Of a stretch of 64,000 bases of DNA, positions 52,493 to 64,000 are shown in pieces (positions within the stretch are counted from its first letter, which is position 1; each line of letters begins with the position of its first letter). This DNA comes from Oxyruncus cristatus (Eukaryota; Chordata; Aves; Passeriformes; Cotingidae), in NCBI GenBank assembly GCA_013399855.1, contig VXAY01002369.1:573704-637703 (forward strand). Reading direction: 5' to 3'. The translations under genes and the position numbers were made by a program. The notes under the pieces are model-generated. The model was not told where the DNA came from. It ran no database searches and saw nothing but the letters and a program-made list of their open reading frames with translations.

Positions 52493-54917
52493 AACATTTC
52501 AAGTTAATTTATATTCTCTGAAACAAGCAGACCAATTGTCTCTGTATGCGGGAGCCCGTATGTCTGCCTGCGCATACCCAAGGCACTGTCAGCCTGAAGC
52601 CAACTAATGACATGAATCATAAAATGAAACCAACACAAAAGCAGTTTGTTATCCCAGGGGTGCTGCACGGAGTTAACTATAGCTATTAATGCTTATGTGG
52701 ACAGGCTGATATGAATCAAAAGGCAAATAGCTCCAATGACCCAAACTTGACTGCATACAGCCACATATATTAAGTGTACCAAACGTAAGCAAGCACCTAA
52801 ACATTAAGTCTTTTTCAAGAAAATAGGTATTGGAGGGGTGGGTGTATAACAAATACCAAAATGCACAGCTCAACACTGAAAGAAGGAAACTTGCCTCAGT
52901 ATCGTGAAAGCTGAATTCACCAGTTTTTCTTTGTTTGCATGACATTCAGGAATAACACATTATTTTCCCTGTTACAACATGTTGCATTACTTTTTTTCCC
53001 CTCCAAACCATGATCTACTGAAATCCTGTGATCTCACTGCTCTTCGTGTAAAAAGGCTACATCATTGATATGACATAGATTGCTCACTGTTCCTTTCTAA
53101 AAGTGGTAGCAAATACAAATAATAGCAATAGGCAATAGCCACAAAGTAGAAATGGAGAAGGAAAATCTAAAAAGTTGAAAGGAAAAGTGCAAGGTCAGAA
53201 CTAACTAAGAAAATACAGATAAAATTTTTAAAAATATAGTAAACTGAGATGAAGGTAAGGCAAGTTAGACCTACTCTGAGGTCTGAGTCATGGCTAAAAC
53301 TATTTTCCTATGTTTCTTTTACCTAAAAATAACATGTACTGCCTGTTTTAAATATTAGCATAATGTTCTTACACTAGAAGTTTCTGGATTATATTTCGTC
53401 TTAATCAGTTGCAATAATTAAATGAAAAACCAATTAAAACAATTTTTCATTCTTTTTCAAATCATTAAGAAAGACTGCTGATGATGTGACAGTTTCTTTG
53501 AAAGTTGAAACATAATTAGATAATTAAAAATGTGAAAGCAATGCTCCATAATACATATTTCATGTACAGATGTTCTGAAGGGATTAAAGACTCCATCTCC
53601 CTCCCTCTCTGACAGACACACAAAGCAGTTTATAATGATGGATTTGCAAAAACCCTTATCTTTAGATAATGGATGTTTAGAACATTAATTACTCTGGCTT
53701 CACCTTGGTTTTGCACATAAATGACCTCAGAACCAGAAGTAATATCTGTAATATGCTCTCTGGAGGTAAAGAGGATACATTATATTTTTTAAGCAGCTTA
53801 TCTTAGATGTTTTCATATATCTTGCCTTTATGATAATAATTTGAAGGCTATTGCCCTTTATTTCCCCCCCCCAAAAAACAAGCGTTGTGACTCAGGTCAC
53901 ATCTGAGTGCCTGCCCTTGCCCCAAGTGAGATCACCTGAGCAGCAATATTAATGAATCACCATACATGCTCAATATCTTTCTTTCCTTAATGAAACTGGG
54001 AAGTGTACTAGTTAATTAAACAGTTTTGGTGTTCAGTTTTGAGTGCAGTGATTTGAATAGTCAGAAAAAAAGTAGGATTGGCAAATTCCTTCAAGTATTG
54101 CAATGCATGTTTAGACTGTGGAGATTTTAGATACAAAATGCCTTGCCTGTTACTTATATCTATTCTGTTTGTCAAACATGACAAATTTAGGTAGAAATTT
54201 TCCATGCCTGGTTTCTGCCCAAGGTTGAATTTCTTCTTTTGTTCATTCTAAGTTCCAGCTGAAATAACATGACAGATTGTGTGGCCCTTTTGAGGGAAAT
54301 GAAAAGAAAAAAATAATTCATATTGTACTGTGGCGTAATAAACAAATAAATAAATTCACTTTGCTTTGAGGAGTACCTATGTCTAGAGTCTGACTGAAAG
54401 ATTCCAATGAGGTGATACTTCTAATTGGCACAATATTCTTTTTTTTGAGCATCTGTGAACTCGGTAAAACATTTTTAAGTCATAACTCTCACGCTAAGAG
54501 GCCTCAAAGAGATCAACTCTTAAGATACCAGGAGACTTTCTTGTCACAAAGCAACATTGCACTCACTCCCTGTCGCTAAAGAAATTGTACATTTTCTAAA
54601 CATTATTTTGCCTCAGGGTCAGAGGCAGAAGGTCAGTTTTTCCAAAGAATTGCATCTCTTGGCTATTCTGCATCTGGGAAAGTTTGCTAAACTGTCCAGG
54701 ATGCAGGGAGCCTTCCTCTTTGTTGGCCATCAGGCATGACCAGTGACAAAGTCATCTGACTGGAGTGCAAGAAAGAAAGATGGACAACAATCCCTGGAAG
54801 GAAAGAGAGTGGTTCATGGTGATACTGAAGTAGGAAGAGAATAAGAAAACTTGAGGAACAAATTCTTTTTATCACTCTTTCTGAAAACAGGATCACAGAA
54901 TTATGAAGTTGAATCAG

Positions 54918-55050
54918 AATCACAGAATATTCTAAGTTTGGAAGGGACCCATAGGGATCAAGGAGTCCAACTCTTAAGTGAATGGCCCACACAGGGATTA
55001 AACTCACAATAATAACCCTTGGTGTTATTAGCACCATGCTCTAACCAACA
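54918..55050 (-). mobile_element. tRNA-Ile-derived SINE with CR1-like tail
   Basis: On the minus strand the element starts near 55050 with GTTGGTTAGAGCATGGTGCT, then AATAACACCAAGG and later TTTAATCCCTGTGTGGGCCA. This matches a tRNA-Ile gene with anticodon AAT (TGCTAATAACGCC in the normal tRNA). After the tRNA-like end near 54983 it continues with GAGTTGGACTCCTTGATCCC and TATGGGTCCCTTCC, ending at 54918 with the CR1-type ATTCTGTGATT terminus. The start of the tRNA part, including most of the A box, is missing, and the B box is degraded, so it is not a working tRNA. The structure fits the TguSINE1 family described in zebra finch (from memory), which would use CR1 enzymes to move. Confidence 0.85.
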
Positions 55051-58040
55051 GTTCCTAAAATTCCTGACACTGATCAAAAAAAAAAGTCTTTCCAGTGTAC
55101 CATCACAAGTATTTATTACATTATGACCCTCCCAAAAGATGGTCAGTTTTTCTTTTGTAGTCACAAAACACTCACTATCCCCTTGCTTTTGCAGAGAAAG
55201 CACACTGCTTTTTTATGTGCCATTTACTCATCACTGGATGATGAACCCAGCAACCATGCAAACTGTGCAATCTTCTACTATCTCACTGGGTTAAACAAAC
55301 CAGAATGTTAAAGAATCATATATGGCTTTTGTTCCAAACTTTCCACATGCTGAGGGGATTGAATCCATAGCATCAAGACAGAATAAACTCACACGCAACA
55401 GGCAGCATATGATCACCCACAAAGACATGTCTGAATGACTTGTCAATCCTCACATGAAAACTATGGGGCAGGGACCTGGAAAAATTGATTTCCCAGAACA
55501 GTAATTAACTTAGTGAGCCAGAAGACCATCCTTTCTCTTTCTACAATCCCCCCCTCATTCTGTAAACAAGTTCAGAGAAGGTTTGATTCCTATGACTTTG
55601 CCTCAAAGTCTTTTTGCTGCATAAATACTCTTTCTTTGCAAGACTGAACACAATCACCATCTTGAAGTTTTAATAAAGATGCTCCATCATTGCTCAGAGT
55701 TGACGACAGCTAGAACACAATTGCCCATTTTCTGTGAAGCTCTTAATCTTTGCTAACCCTGCTAGGGAATTTGCCATAGCTACAAATTTCATTTCGCACT
55801 GTATTAAAATTGTATTATCTTTCAAGACAATTTGGCTTGGATTGTTCAGTCTTGTATCCATATCTTGGATTTTAAATTGTTGTATTTTAAGCAAGTAACA
55901 GACACACTATTACTGCTCAACAAAGTTACACTGAAGGCTGACAAGTTTTCCATCAGCTTGAACTTAGGATGCAAAACCACAATGAGTAGTGTAACTGTTT
56001 AAAAGCTCACTCTGTATTGACAAGTATCAGTTAGTCCTCTAGGGAGAAGCTGAAAAAAGGTATCAGTTTGTTAAGCACACAAAATTCTCTCAGCTTGTAA
56101 ATAACAATGACAATCTTCTTTTTAAATCCAGATTTAAAATGTTACCTATGCCAATGTCTTCCAGAGCACAATGTTCTGAATAAGCATTAAAAATTTACTA
56201 ATTCTTGTAAAAAAGTATCACTATCTTGAGTACAGACTTGTTAAAGAGTTTCAAGAGTTTTCACTCTCTGCGAAATTCACACTGGTTTTTTTTGTTTATA
56301 AACTTCCAATTCGGGAAAAAAAAAAGGACAAAAATTACTGAGTTTCATTTTTTATTTCAGATATAAAATTTCTCAGCTTTTAGCCTTGTTTCCCTTGCTC
56401 CTTATGCAATCCTGACAGTTTCTATCACTCATTCCCCTACTGGCTCATGGTGGTGAATTTCAATGTGAACTGACATACTGGGAAGGAGTTGAGATATCAA
56501 GGTTTTACAAGTTTTGCAAAGCCTGATAACTAGGAAGATAAAAGATAAACTGAATAAGGTGCCCTTCTGAAGAAAGGTTGCTATATGATCTCAGTACTCC
56601 TCTATTCTATTTGGTCTGCTAGTTGGACAACTGGATAGGGGAAGATCATGGAGATAGAGTGGAGGAGAGAGATGACTGCAGTGTGGTCTGCTAGGTTGTG
56701 ACAGTCCACTAATTGAATTGCCCAAAAATATCTTGTATGTACAGACTTTTCACTGCAATAAATATTAAAGTTGAATTATCAACCCTCCATGTTGTAGTTA
56801 ATAGTTACGTAACTTTTGTGATCAGAGCACCGAAGCAAACAGGTACCAGAGACACATGTATTTTGGGATATAACAGACAGGGCAAATAAGCATACTAAAC
56901 GTGGAAAGCCTACACCAAAAAAATGATTGAATCTAGTACCCACTATTAATGGTCTCGATTTCACCTCATTCTATCCTTGCAGTAGGAATTTGACTAGAAG
57001 CTATGGAGTGCATTAGATTTGTTGATGATTTTAAAACATCCTATGCTGTGACAAATACTGGTGCTTATAATGTTATGCCATATGCCATTCTCTGCATTAT
57101 TGAGATCCCTTTTGGATTGAATAAATGCTGACACCGGTCACACAGTAAGATGTTCATGTAAACATTCTATTTTTCAATAAAGATCTTACAATGGACAATT
57201 ACAGGATGAGAAGAAATCTTCTGAAAACATAGCAGACACATGGCTAGGAATCCAAAGAGGGCTTTTATTGTTTGTTTTTAATAGTATGACCCATGGAAAG
57301 TCTTCAGTCTGTCAGCAGCATTGGCTATGTTATGGATGCTCCCATTCTACCTATGGGAGGGGAGATGTTCCCCATTGCAATATCAACTAACTAATCTCAC
57401 TATTTAAACACAGAACTATAAACCACTGAAGCCATTGCACAATAAACATTACTTATTCCATTAGATAAGAAAATTAGTCTCTACTTAGTGTCCCTTAATG
57501 TCTTGTTTAGAGTAGAAACCTTGACTACAAGGAAACAGTCACACACAGGAAATTACCAGCAATATAATAAATATCATAAATATAGAAGTTTTCTTCTGAT
57601 ATTTTTAACAGTCTTTTTTGTATCAAACTGAAATTCCAGTACTGTGTTAGTAATTTGAATAAAAGTTAAAGCAGTAAAATACCTTATTTTTAATACTGTC
57701 TTTAATACCTTGCATTTAAAAATTACGAATAAATAATTTAAAATAAAAGGGAAATCAAAGCATATGGTCACTATTACCATGTGCTTAAGTAGCTTGTTAA
57801 TAGAAGTGCTGAGAGAGTCCAATTCCTGAACCTAATGGAAAAGTGCTTGACAATGCAATGCAAGCCCTCAAGGCAATGCAGAAGTCCAGCCAGCCAGAAT
57901 AAAACATACAAACAAGTGTTTAATATCTGGATTCAGCAAAGTGCTGCCATGGACTTGAATATTTTTTTTTCCAGCAAAGCACGTGTGGCACAGAAAAGGC
58001 TACATACTGCACTGAACCTGAGTACCCATCCTTCAGAGAG

Positions 58041-58135
58041 ACCTGGGGAACCTGTTCCAGCACCCAACCACCCTCTGGGTGAAGAATCTTTTCCTGATAT
58101 CGAACCTAAACCTCCCCTTGACTCAGCTTCATGCC
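58041..58135 (-). mobile_element. CR1 LINE fragment
   Basis: The plus strand has ACCTGGGGAACCTGTTCCAG, CACCCAACCACCCTCTGGGT and GAAGAATCTTTTCCTGATAT, the reversed CR1 block also seen at 13480-13560. Both ends are lost. The 161-codon plus-strand ORF at 57835-58320 that runs through it is antisense to the CR1 and chance elsewhere. Confidence 0.88.
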
Positions 58136-60875
58136 TTACTGTTGATGGCCACTCACTACTGCATGTTACTGTTGTGCAACAGAAAATGCTATTAATCTTC
58201 TTCCCATTTAGTCTCCCCTCACCACGAGCAGCTAAGCTTCAAATGTTCCCTGCAAATTCCCCCCCAGATATCCTTCTTAGTACAAACGTCAAGACAACAA
58301 AGAGAGAGAACTTCCAATGAAGAATCAGACCACAGTGCTCTCCTGGCTATCCCTTGGTGATGTTCACTGACAATATTCACCAGGGAATCACAGCAATCTG
58401 AGCTCAGTAATAGTGCCTTGAACCAAAACTTCCTTTCTTTCCATGAAGAGGAAGCTGGCCTCAATAGTAGGTCAAATTGGGCCAGTAACTCATTGTTTCT
58501 ACTTTGATGACTCTCGGAGCTAGATGTGTGATCTGCCTCTGTAAATTCTCTCTAAAAACTTAGCAGGAAAAACTACTTTTTTGATAATTTTTCTGTTATT
58601 TGTACATTTTAATACAAAATAAATATTGCATTATAAATACATTAATTACTTTAATTAGTATAGTCTAGTCCTAGTATCTCATATTTCTTTCTTAGAAAGG
58701 AGGGATTCCCATTTACATAGAGTATGTAGGATTTCACACTTACATGAAATACAGCCTAGGCGTCTTAAAAAAATTTGCACTTGAAAATTGCAGGATCTAC
58801 AGTCTGTCATGAGAAAGAAATACCCAGGTCAATAAATACTCTTCAGTCAAATTAAATTTGTAGAGATAAAATTTAAAAAACAAACTGGGAACTCTCTCAT
58901 AATTTTGACCATTAAAAATTTTCTTCAGAAAAGAGGACAACTTCAGTAATATGTCCCTAAAGCCATGACCGTTCACATTAAGAATGGAAATGAGTTACTT
59001 TTGAACAAGCACCATTGCGCTTGGCCTTTGAGAGTTGATTAAAAAAAACTCCATACTGAAGGATGGATTGTGGTGATTTATGGTCCAGATGATAAATTAC
59101 AGCTGTAGCCATCCATACAGGTTTTGAAGCAGGTATAATATGGAAGATAATTAGCAAATGAGATCTTAGTCCAAGACTCTTTAGAAAAGGCACAACTGAA
59201 AAGGTTGATCTGATTCATATGTGAATACATATGCAGCAGAATTCATAATTTCTGCTTTGGTTGCTGGTATGTAATTGACTGTGCGGTGCTTTAGACCTGA
59301 GAATGTAACACTGTAATGCTTTGAAATTCTGCACGTGGCAGAATTTAACAACAAAAGCAGGAAACATCCCTTTGAAAATGATGTTTAAGGACCAGATTTT
59401 CAAAGTGATGAAGACTAATATTGCTACACTGCTGGTTTTTGTGTAGCTGTGGAGATTTGTGGTCGCTAGGATCTAGCCCTTCATATATTGGTAGCATCTA
59501 CTTCTGAGCAACAGACCCAGACCAGAGCACGCTGTGATCATTAACACCTAATGGAATACAGCTAGGCATGTACAAGGTATGCAAGTAATAAGATTATTTT
59601 TTTTTTTTCAATCTGCTTGGCAGTGCTGCAGCACACATAGCACACAAGACGGATCTACTGTATCTTCTAGTATGGCATTCTGAAGGCCCTCAAAATACTA
59701 GAACGAGAAACCACCATGTTTCCAAATACACAACAACATCTCCTTTGCCAGACAAGGATCTTGCACAACTAAAATAAGATTTATCTTATACAGAATACCA
59801 GTAATGAGAGCTATAAACCCCAGGAATATGCAGTTTTACCTACTGTACCAAAATAGATCCCTCTTATGCTAGGCTCCAGGACTGCATATTTCACTGCAAT
59901 TCTATATAGCTCAATCCTTTCTTTATAAAACATGAACTTGCCCTTACACCAGTTTGTATAAGAAATACGGTATCAAACATACGCAAGGTACAAAAAAATC
60001 TCTTATACTCCACATATTTTCAGGATCTTCTCCTTGGTTTAGAACATGAGTGTGGCATAGTGAATATCCCACACAAAGCCAGTCTGAAACTACTTATGAA
60101 TTTTTTCCCATTTTCCATGTGATTTACTTTTATTGACGAATAACCTTCAGTGTTCTTCTGTTGTTGCCTCCACTAGTTCTGTTTGCAATATCTATAGTAA
60201 TAATTAAAAGATTTAACATTTTGCTTTTTCCATGAGTAAAGTATTGTGACTACACCCTATACACTAGCTCAAATTCAATACACAGATTTTAATTACTTTG
60301 TAATTAACATGAAATGAGTGGGTTTCTTTATTTCAACACAGACCTCAGCCTCACCATATGCATGACAAGACTCAATGTATTGTTTTCCTTGACTGTGATG
60401 ACATGAAGTTAAACTTTGCTCAGCTGTCTCTGCAGTGCAGTGTATCAGTGTGCTGACAAGGACGGATGCAGCCCTAGTCTAAAGAGAGGGTGGGGGAAGG
60501 ACTGAACAACTGTATTTCACAAGTCACATCATATACGTTTCTGATGTAATAGCCAGCACTTTAGTGAAGCCTGAGAAGAGGTCAGAAGACCCTTCAGACC
60601 CTCTCTACTCCATTCTCCCTCATCACTATAAATTGTATAGAATTAGCTCCATGTGGCGGGATGGAAAACCAATGGGAGAAAATTTATTTCCAGTCCAGAG
60701 GGTGACCTCTGGCTACATCACCTTGAGAGATCTTCTGCAGCTCAATGCAACTATTTGTCTTCAGTGAGATGACAAACCTGCAGTTACCTCACCTGACTCT
60801 AAACTAATGACACCCAGCATTTCATGCAAGAGAACAGCATAATAATCAGCATGAGATGAAAATCTGAAAAGAGAG

Positions 60876-62475
60876 TCACAGAATAGTTAAGGTTGAAGGA
60901 CACCTTTGGAGGTTGTTTAGTCCAACCCTCCTGCTTACTGCAGGGTTGATAAGAGCAGGTTGCTTAGGGCCATATCCAGCTGGGTTTTCAACATTCCCAG
61001 ATACTGAGGCTGCACAGCATCTCTGAGCTACCTGTCCCAGTGTTCAATAATTTGCACAAAAAAGGTTTTTCTCATGTTTATGTGGGATTTGCCTTGTTTC
61101 AGTTTGTGTTCATTGCCTCTCATCCTCTCACTGAGAGGAACTTGGTTTTTTCTTCTCTACTTTCAGAAGGTATTTATGCAGATTGGTAAGATCCCCCTTG
61201 AGCCTTCTCTTCACCAGGGAGAACGCTCCTAGCTCTCTTGGCCTGTCCTTGTATGACAGATACTCTAATCCCTTCATCATCTTCGTGACCCTTTGCTGGA
61301 CTTGCTCCAGTAGCTGCGCATCTCTTGTACTGGGGAGCCCAGCACTGGACTCAGCACTCCAGATTTGTCTCACTCGAGCCACTCAGCTGATGAGGAAGGA
61401 TCATGTTCCTCTACTGATGAGGAAGGATCATGTTCCTCAACCTGCTGTAAACACTCTTCCTGATGAAGCCTAGGATGTTGCTAACATTCTTTAAGGAAAG
61501 GAGGCATTGCTGGCTCAGGTGCCACTTAGCATCCATAAAGACCCTAGGGTCTTTCCTGAAAATCTTATTTCCAGCTGCAAAGGTGCTTTCCAGCTGTGAG
61601 CCCCCAGTGTGCAATGGCACATGGGGTTATTCTTATGCAGCTGCAGGATTTTGCATTTCCCTTGTTGAACTTAATGAGATTCCTATTGACCTATCTCTGC
61701 ATCCTGTAGAGGTCCCTCTGAATAATGTCACGTCGACCTGCTGTATCAACTATTCCTATCGGATTTCCGTTGTCTGCAAAACTGATGAGGGTGCGTTCTC
61801 TCCCATCATTCTAATCACTAATAAAGATGTCAAACAGTACTGCCATGATATTAACCCTAGGTGCATACCTCAGGTGAGTTGTCTCCAGGTGGACTTTGTG
61901 TCACAGATCACAATAACCTGAGCTTGGCATTCAGCCAGTTTTCAATCTGCCTCACTGTTCAATTCCCTAGGCTGTACTTCCTCACTTTGCCTACAAGGAT
62001 GTTTCAGAGGACGGTGCTGAAGTCTTTAGTAAAGACAACTTAGAGAACATCTGCTGTTCTCCTCTCATCCATCAAGTTGGTCAACTAATGAAAAAAGGCT
62101 ATTGCCTTTGTAAATCCATGATGACTATTCTCAATCAGCCTCTTGTTTTGTGTGTTTGGAATGGTTTGCAGGATTATTTGCTCCATTGCCTAACCAGAGG
62201 TTGAGCTGAGGTTGACTGTACTATAATTTCCCAGATTCCTTTCCTTCTTGAAATAGTAGTGATGATAATCTTTTTACCAGTCTTCAAGAACATCCTCTAA
62301 TTGCTGTGATGTTCCAAAGATTATTCAGTGGCCTTGCAATGACATGGAGTAACACCAGCTCACTTAGTACTCGGGGGTACATTTTGTCAATAACTTGTAC
62401 ATGTCCAGCTTGTTTAAATGTTTCCTGATCGGATCATTCCAGAGGCTTTCCCAGCTCTGTCCTAAACTCGATGTC
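60876..62475 (-). mobile_element. CR1 LINE, 1.6 kb, degraded
   Basis: It begins TCACAGAATAGTTAAGGTTG and shows, in order, CR1 blocks such as AGTCCAACCCTCCTGCTTAC, GTTTGTGTTCATTGCCTCTC, AAGATCCCCCTTGAGCCTTC, CTTGTACTGGGGAGCCCAGC, TTGCATTTCCCTTGTTGAAC and, near the far end, GTCCAGCTTGTTTAAATG. These are the reversed 3' UTR and reverse-transcriptase part of CR1. Small deletions, stops and a 27 bp internal tandem duplication show it is inactive. The 152-codon plus-strand ORF at 61463-61921 is an antisense shadow. Orientation is the same as RIMS1. Confidence 0.93.
61387..61440. repeat. 27 bp tandem duplication inside CR1
   Basis: The unit starting CTGATGAGGAAGGATCATG at 61387 recurs at 61414 with a single difference at its end. 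It lies in the CR1 at 60876-62475, at the place where the consensus I know has only one copy. Confidence 0.92.
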
Positions 62476-64000
62476 ATAAGCCAACCCTGCCCTGGTCGGG
62501 CCCTCCTCTCCAAGGTTTGCATGCTTAAGGATCCTAAAACAACTAAGAAACTTGAAAAAACACCCTTTGCTTGTCAACCCATCAACTACTTCCTCACTTG
62601 ATCATGTATCATCATTTCTGTCCTCCATCATTCCTGTTTCAAAGCTCAAGTGTACTAATGCTAAATGCTAGTGTACTGAAAAGTAACAGCTACATGCAAG
62701 TTGCACACACTGTTCCGGAAATCAGGGAAGAAAAGGTTTCCCACATAGAGTCTGACAGTATGAATCAAAATATTCTTTTTCTTCAATTACATACTGAGAA
62801 CAGAAATCCCAGGAAGCATATATGAGTTTGTGATACAAGCCATTCAGTGGCATAAGTGAAATAAATTAGGATTGGTTTAAGTCCACTGTTACAACCCATT
62901 ACATTATCCTCTTTCCATGATAAGCTCATTTAAAATATTTTAATTAAACTGTAGCATTCAATTAAGCAAATCATGTAAAGCCAGATTAAAATTTGGCACA
63001 GACATAATGGTATTATACCACACATGTATTAAGATACTAAATATAATTCTTAATAAAGATGTGGTTTTCAAATTTAAAATGAGGAATACCAGTAATATTC
63101 ATAATCCAGGGAGAAAGTAACCTTAAAAACAGTTATCTAGTCTTGCATATATTTAGCAGATTTTGTTCAATCATATTTGAGTAAAACACCCTATGATAGC
63201 TTGCTAAATCCTCCAAAACAGAAGCCTCCAGCTCACCTTTACCATGCATGACAGTTCCCTACTTAACAGCAGCAAGAAATCCAGGTATCTTTGCATCATT
63301 TTTCATTTGGAGCCTGCTTATGCAATGACATAATTTTTCATAATTTTTAATGATGTGTGTAAAGGTCCTTCTTTGTCTGATCAAGCCCATATGGTGCTTA
63401 TTAAACATCGTGGCTTCTAACTGATCAATCATTTGCATTAAGCAGTGAAAAAGTTTCCTTCAGCTTCATTTAGGATGTGAGAAAAGTTTCTGAGACATTC
63501 ATAGCAACATCTGACAGCATACACAGGCACAAAGGACTGCTTGACTGTAATATGAATGCATAAAGACCATGATTGATGAAAGCAAACCTCCATAAAGAAG
63601 GACTGGTAATCTGACTTCAGTCATGAAATACACACCAACTCCAAATGCTATGGCAAGCCAGATTCACAAGTCTGATTCTGATTCAAATCAAAAGTCACAG
63701 AACATTTTGTTCACAGAACAAAAAATTCCTGATATTTGACTGCACTTCCACTAGAGAAATGGCAGTCAACCAGACTTCCCAGGAAAGGTGTTTGGAACAA
63801 TTTCATATACAGACTAGCTTATCCACACAAAGCCTGTTGTTATAACGTGCACCTGAAAATGCTAAACAAATTAGAAATTAAAAAGCTATTTTATATACTT
63901 ATATTTAAAACTTGCATCAATCATAACTCCATCTTGCAACCTATTAGAAGTGTTAATCAACAAAACCTCCAGACTGAAGATTAACTAATGGTATTTTCCA

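Larger units (their letters stand above)
5655..64000 (-). other. RIMS1: RIMS1 gene, 3' part (partial)
   Basis: This is the 3' portion of the gene for RIM1, a presynaptic active-zone scaffold that organises vesicle docking, priming and calcium-channel placement. Six exons (45688-45920, 17137-17278, 11955-12067, 9504-9605, 8288-8427, 7681-7899) are joined in phase and encode the last part of the linker plus the C2B domain. Introns from upstream to downstream are about 28.4 kb, 5.1 kb, 2.3 kb, 1.1 kb and 0.4 kb. The paralogue is judged RIMS1 because the tail ends GPPCIRS, and because MRSRMVRQPSRES and VIVWGDYGRMDHKCF fit RIM1; RIM2 as I recall it has a different tail and several C2B changes. The N-terminal zinc-finger, PDZ and C2A exons are outside the window. 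Confidence 0.95.
45921..64000 (-). other. RIMS1: RIMS1 intron, incomplete (over 18 kb)
   Basis: This runs upstream of the 45688 exon to the window end. The preceding RIM1 exon, which should encode the serine-rich stretch ending RPRGRIS, was not found. Recognisable content: a tRNA-derived SINE at 54918-55050, CR1 fragments at 58041-58135 and 60876-62475, a 33 bp tandem duplication at 52427-52492, AAAT simple repeats near 50045-50060, T runs near 49128-49144 and a run of N at 50356-50385. The rest, including 45930-50340, 50400-54900, 55100-58000 and 62500-64000, is AT-rich with no recognised feature. Confidence 0.8.

Noticed and set aside
54983..55050. Possible functional tRNA-Ile gene
   Set aside because: The tRNA start is missing, the B box is degraded and the sequence continues into a CR1 tail, so it is a SINE head.
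57835..58320. 161-codon plus-strand ORF, the longest in the window
   Set aside because: It runs through a reversed CR1 fragment and has no domain; the length is chance.
61463..61921. 152-codon plus-strand ORF
   Set aside because: It is antisense to the degraded CR1 at 60876-62475.

Overview
The window looks like nuclear DNA from a bird. It is AT-rich, almost devoid of long ORFs, and carries many CR1 LINE fragments, a solo LTR and a SINE with a tRNA-Ile-like head and a CR1-like tail. That SINE structure is what I recall for the TguSINE1 family of zebra finch, so a songbird is my best guess; this is inference, not proof.

The only protein-coding gene I can support is the 3' part of RIMS1 (RIM1, regulating synaptic membrane exocytosis 1), transcribed on the minus strand. 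Six consecutive exons are visible: 45688-45920, 17137-17278, 11955-12067, 9504-9605, 8288-8427 and 7681-7899. All six have canonical AG and GT splice borders and the reading phase is kept through every junction. Together they give 949 coding bases (about 315 residues and a TAG stop). They encode the C-terminal part of the linker after the C2A domain, then the complete C2B domain and the C-terminal tail. The tail ends in CIRS, and the C2B sequence matches RIM1 rather than RIM2, RIM3 or RIM4. Upstream exons (zinc finger, PDZ, C2A and most of the linker) are not found and should lie beyond base 64000. A probable 3' UTR of about 2 kb runs down to a poly(A) signal at 5672-5677.

Layout: 1-250 is a CpG-rich edge that may belong to a neighbouring promoter. 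251-5650 is intergenic, with one weak candidate terminal exon at 2551-2773. 5655-9605 holds the 3' UTR and three compact C2B exons. 9606-17278 holds two more exons. 17279-45687 is a 28.4 kb intron with CR1 pieces, a 1.3 kb CR1 with a reverse-transcriptase remnant, and a 512 bp solo LTR with a perfect 6 bp target-site duplication. 45921-64000 is an incomplete intron with the SINE and a 1.6 kb CR1. There are two runs of N (13662-13688 and 50356-50385).

I found no tRNA or rRNA genes, CRISPR arrays, operons or new multi-gene system. The observations most worth checking are the solo LTR in a synaptic gene intron, the tRNA-Ile/CR1 SINE, the alternative 3' ends of RIMS1 and the orphan exon candidate.
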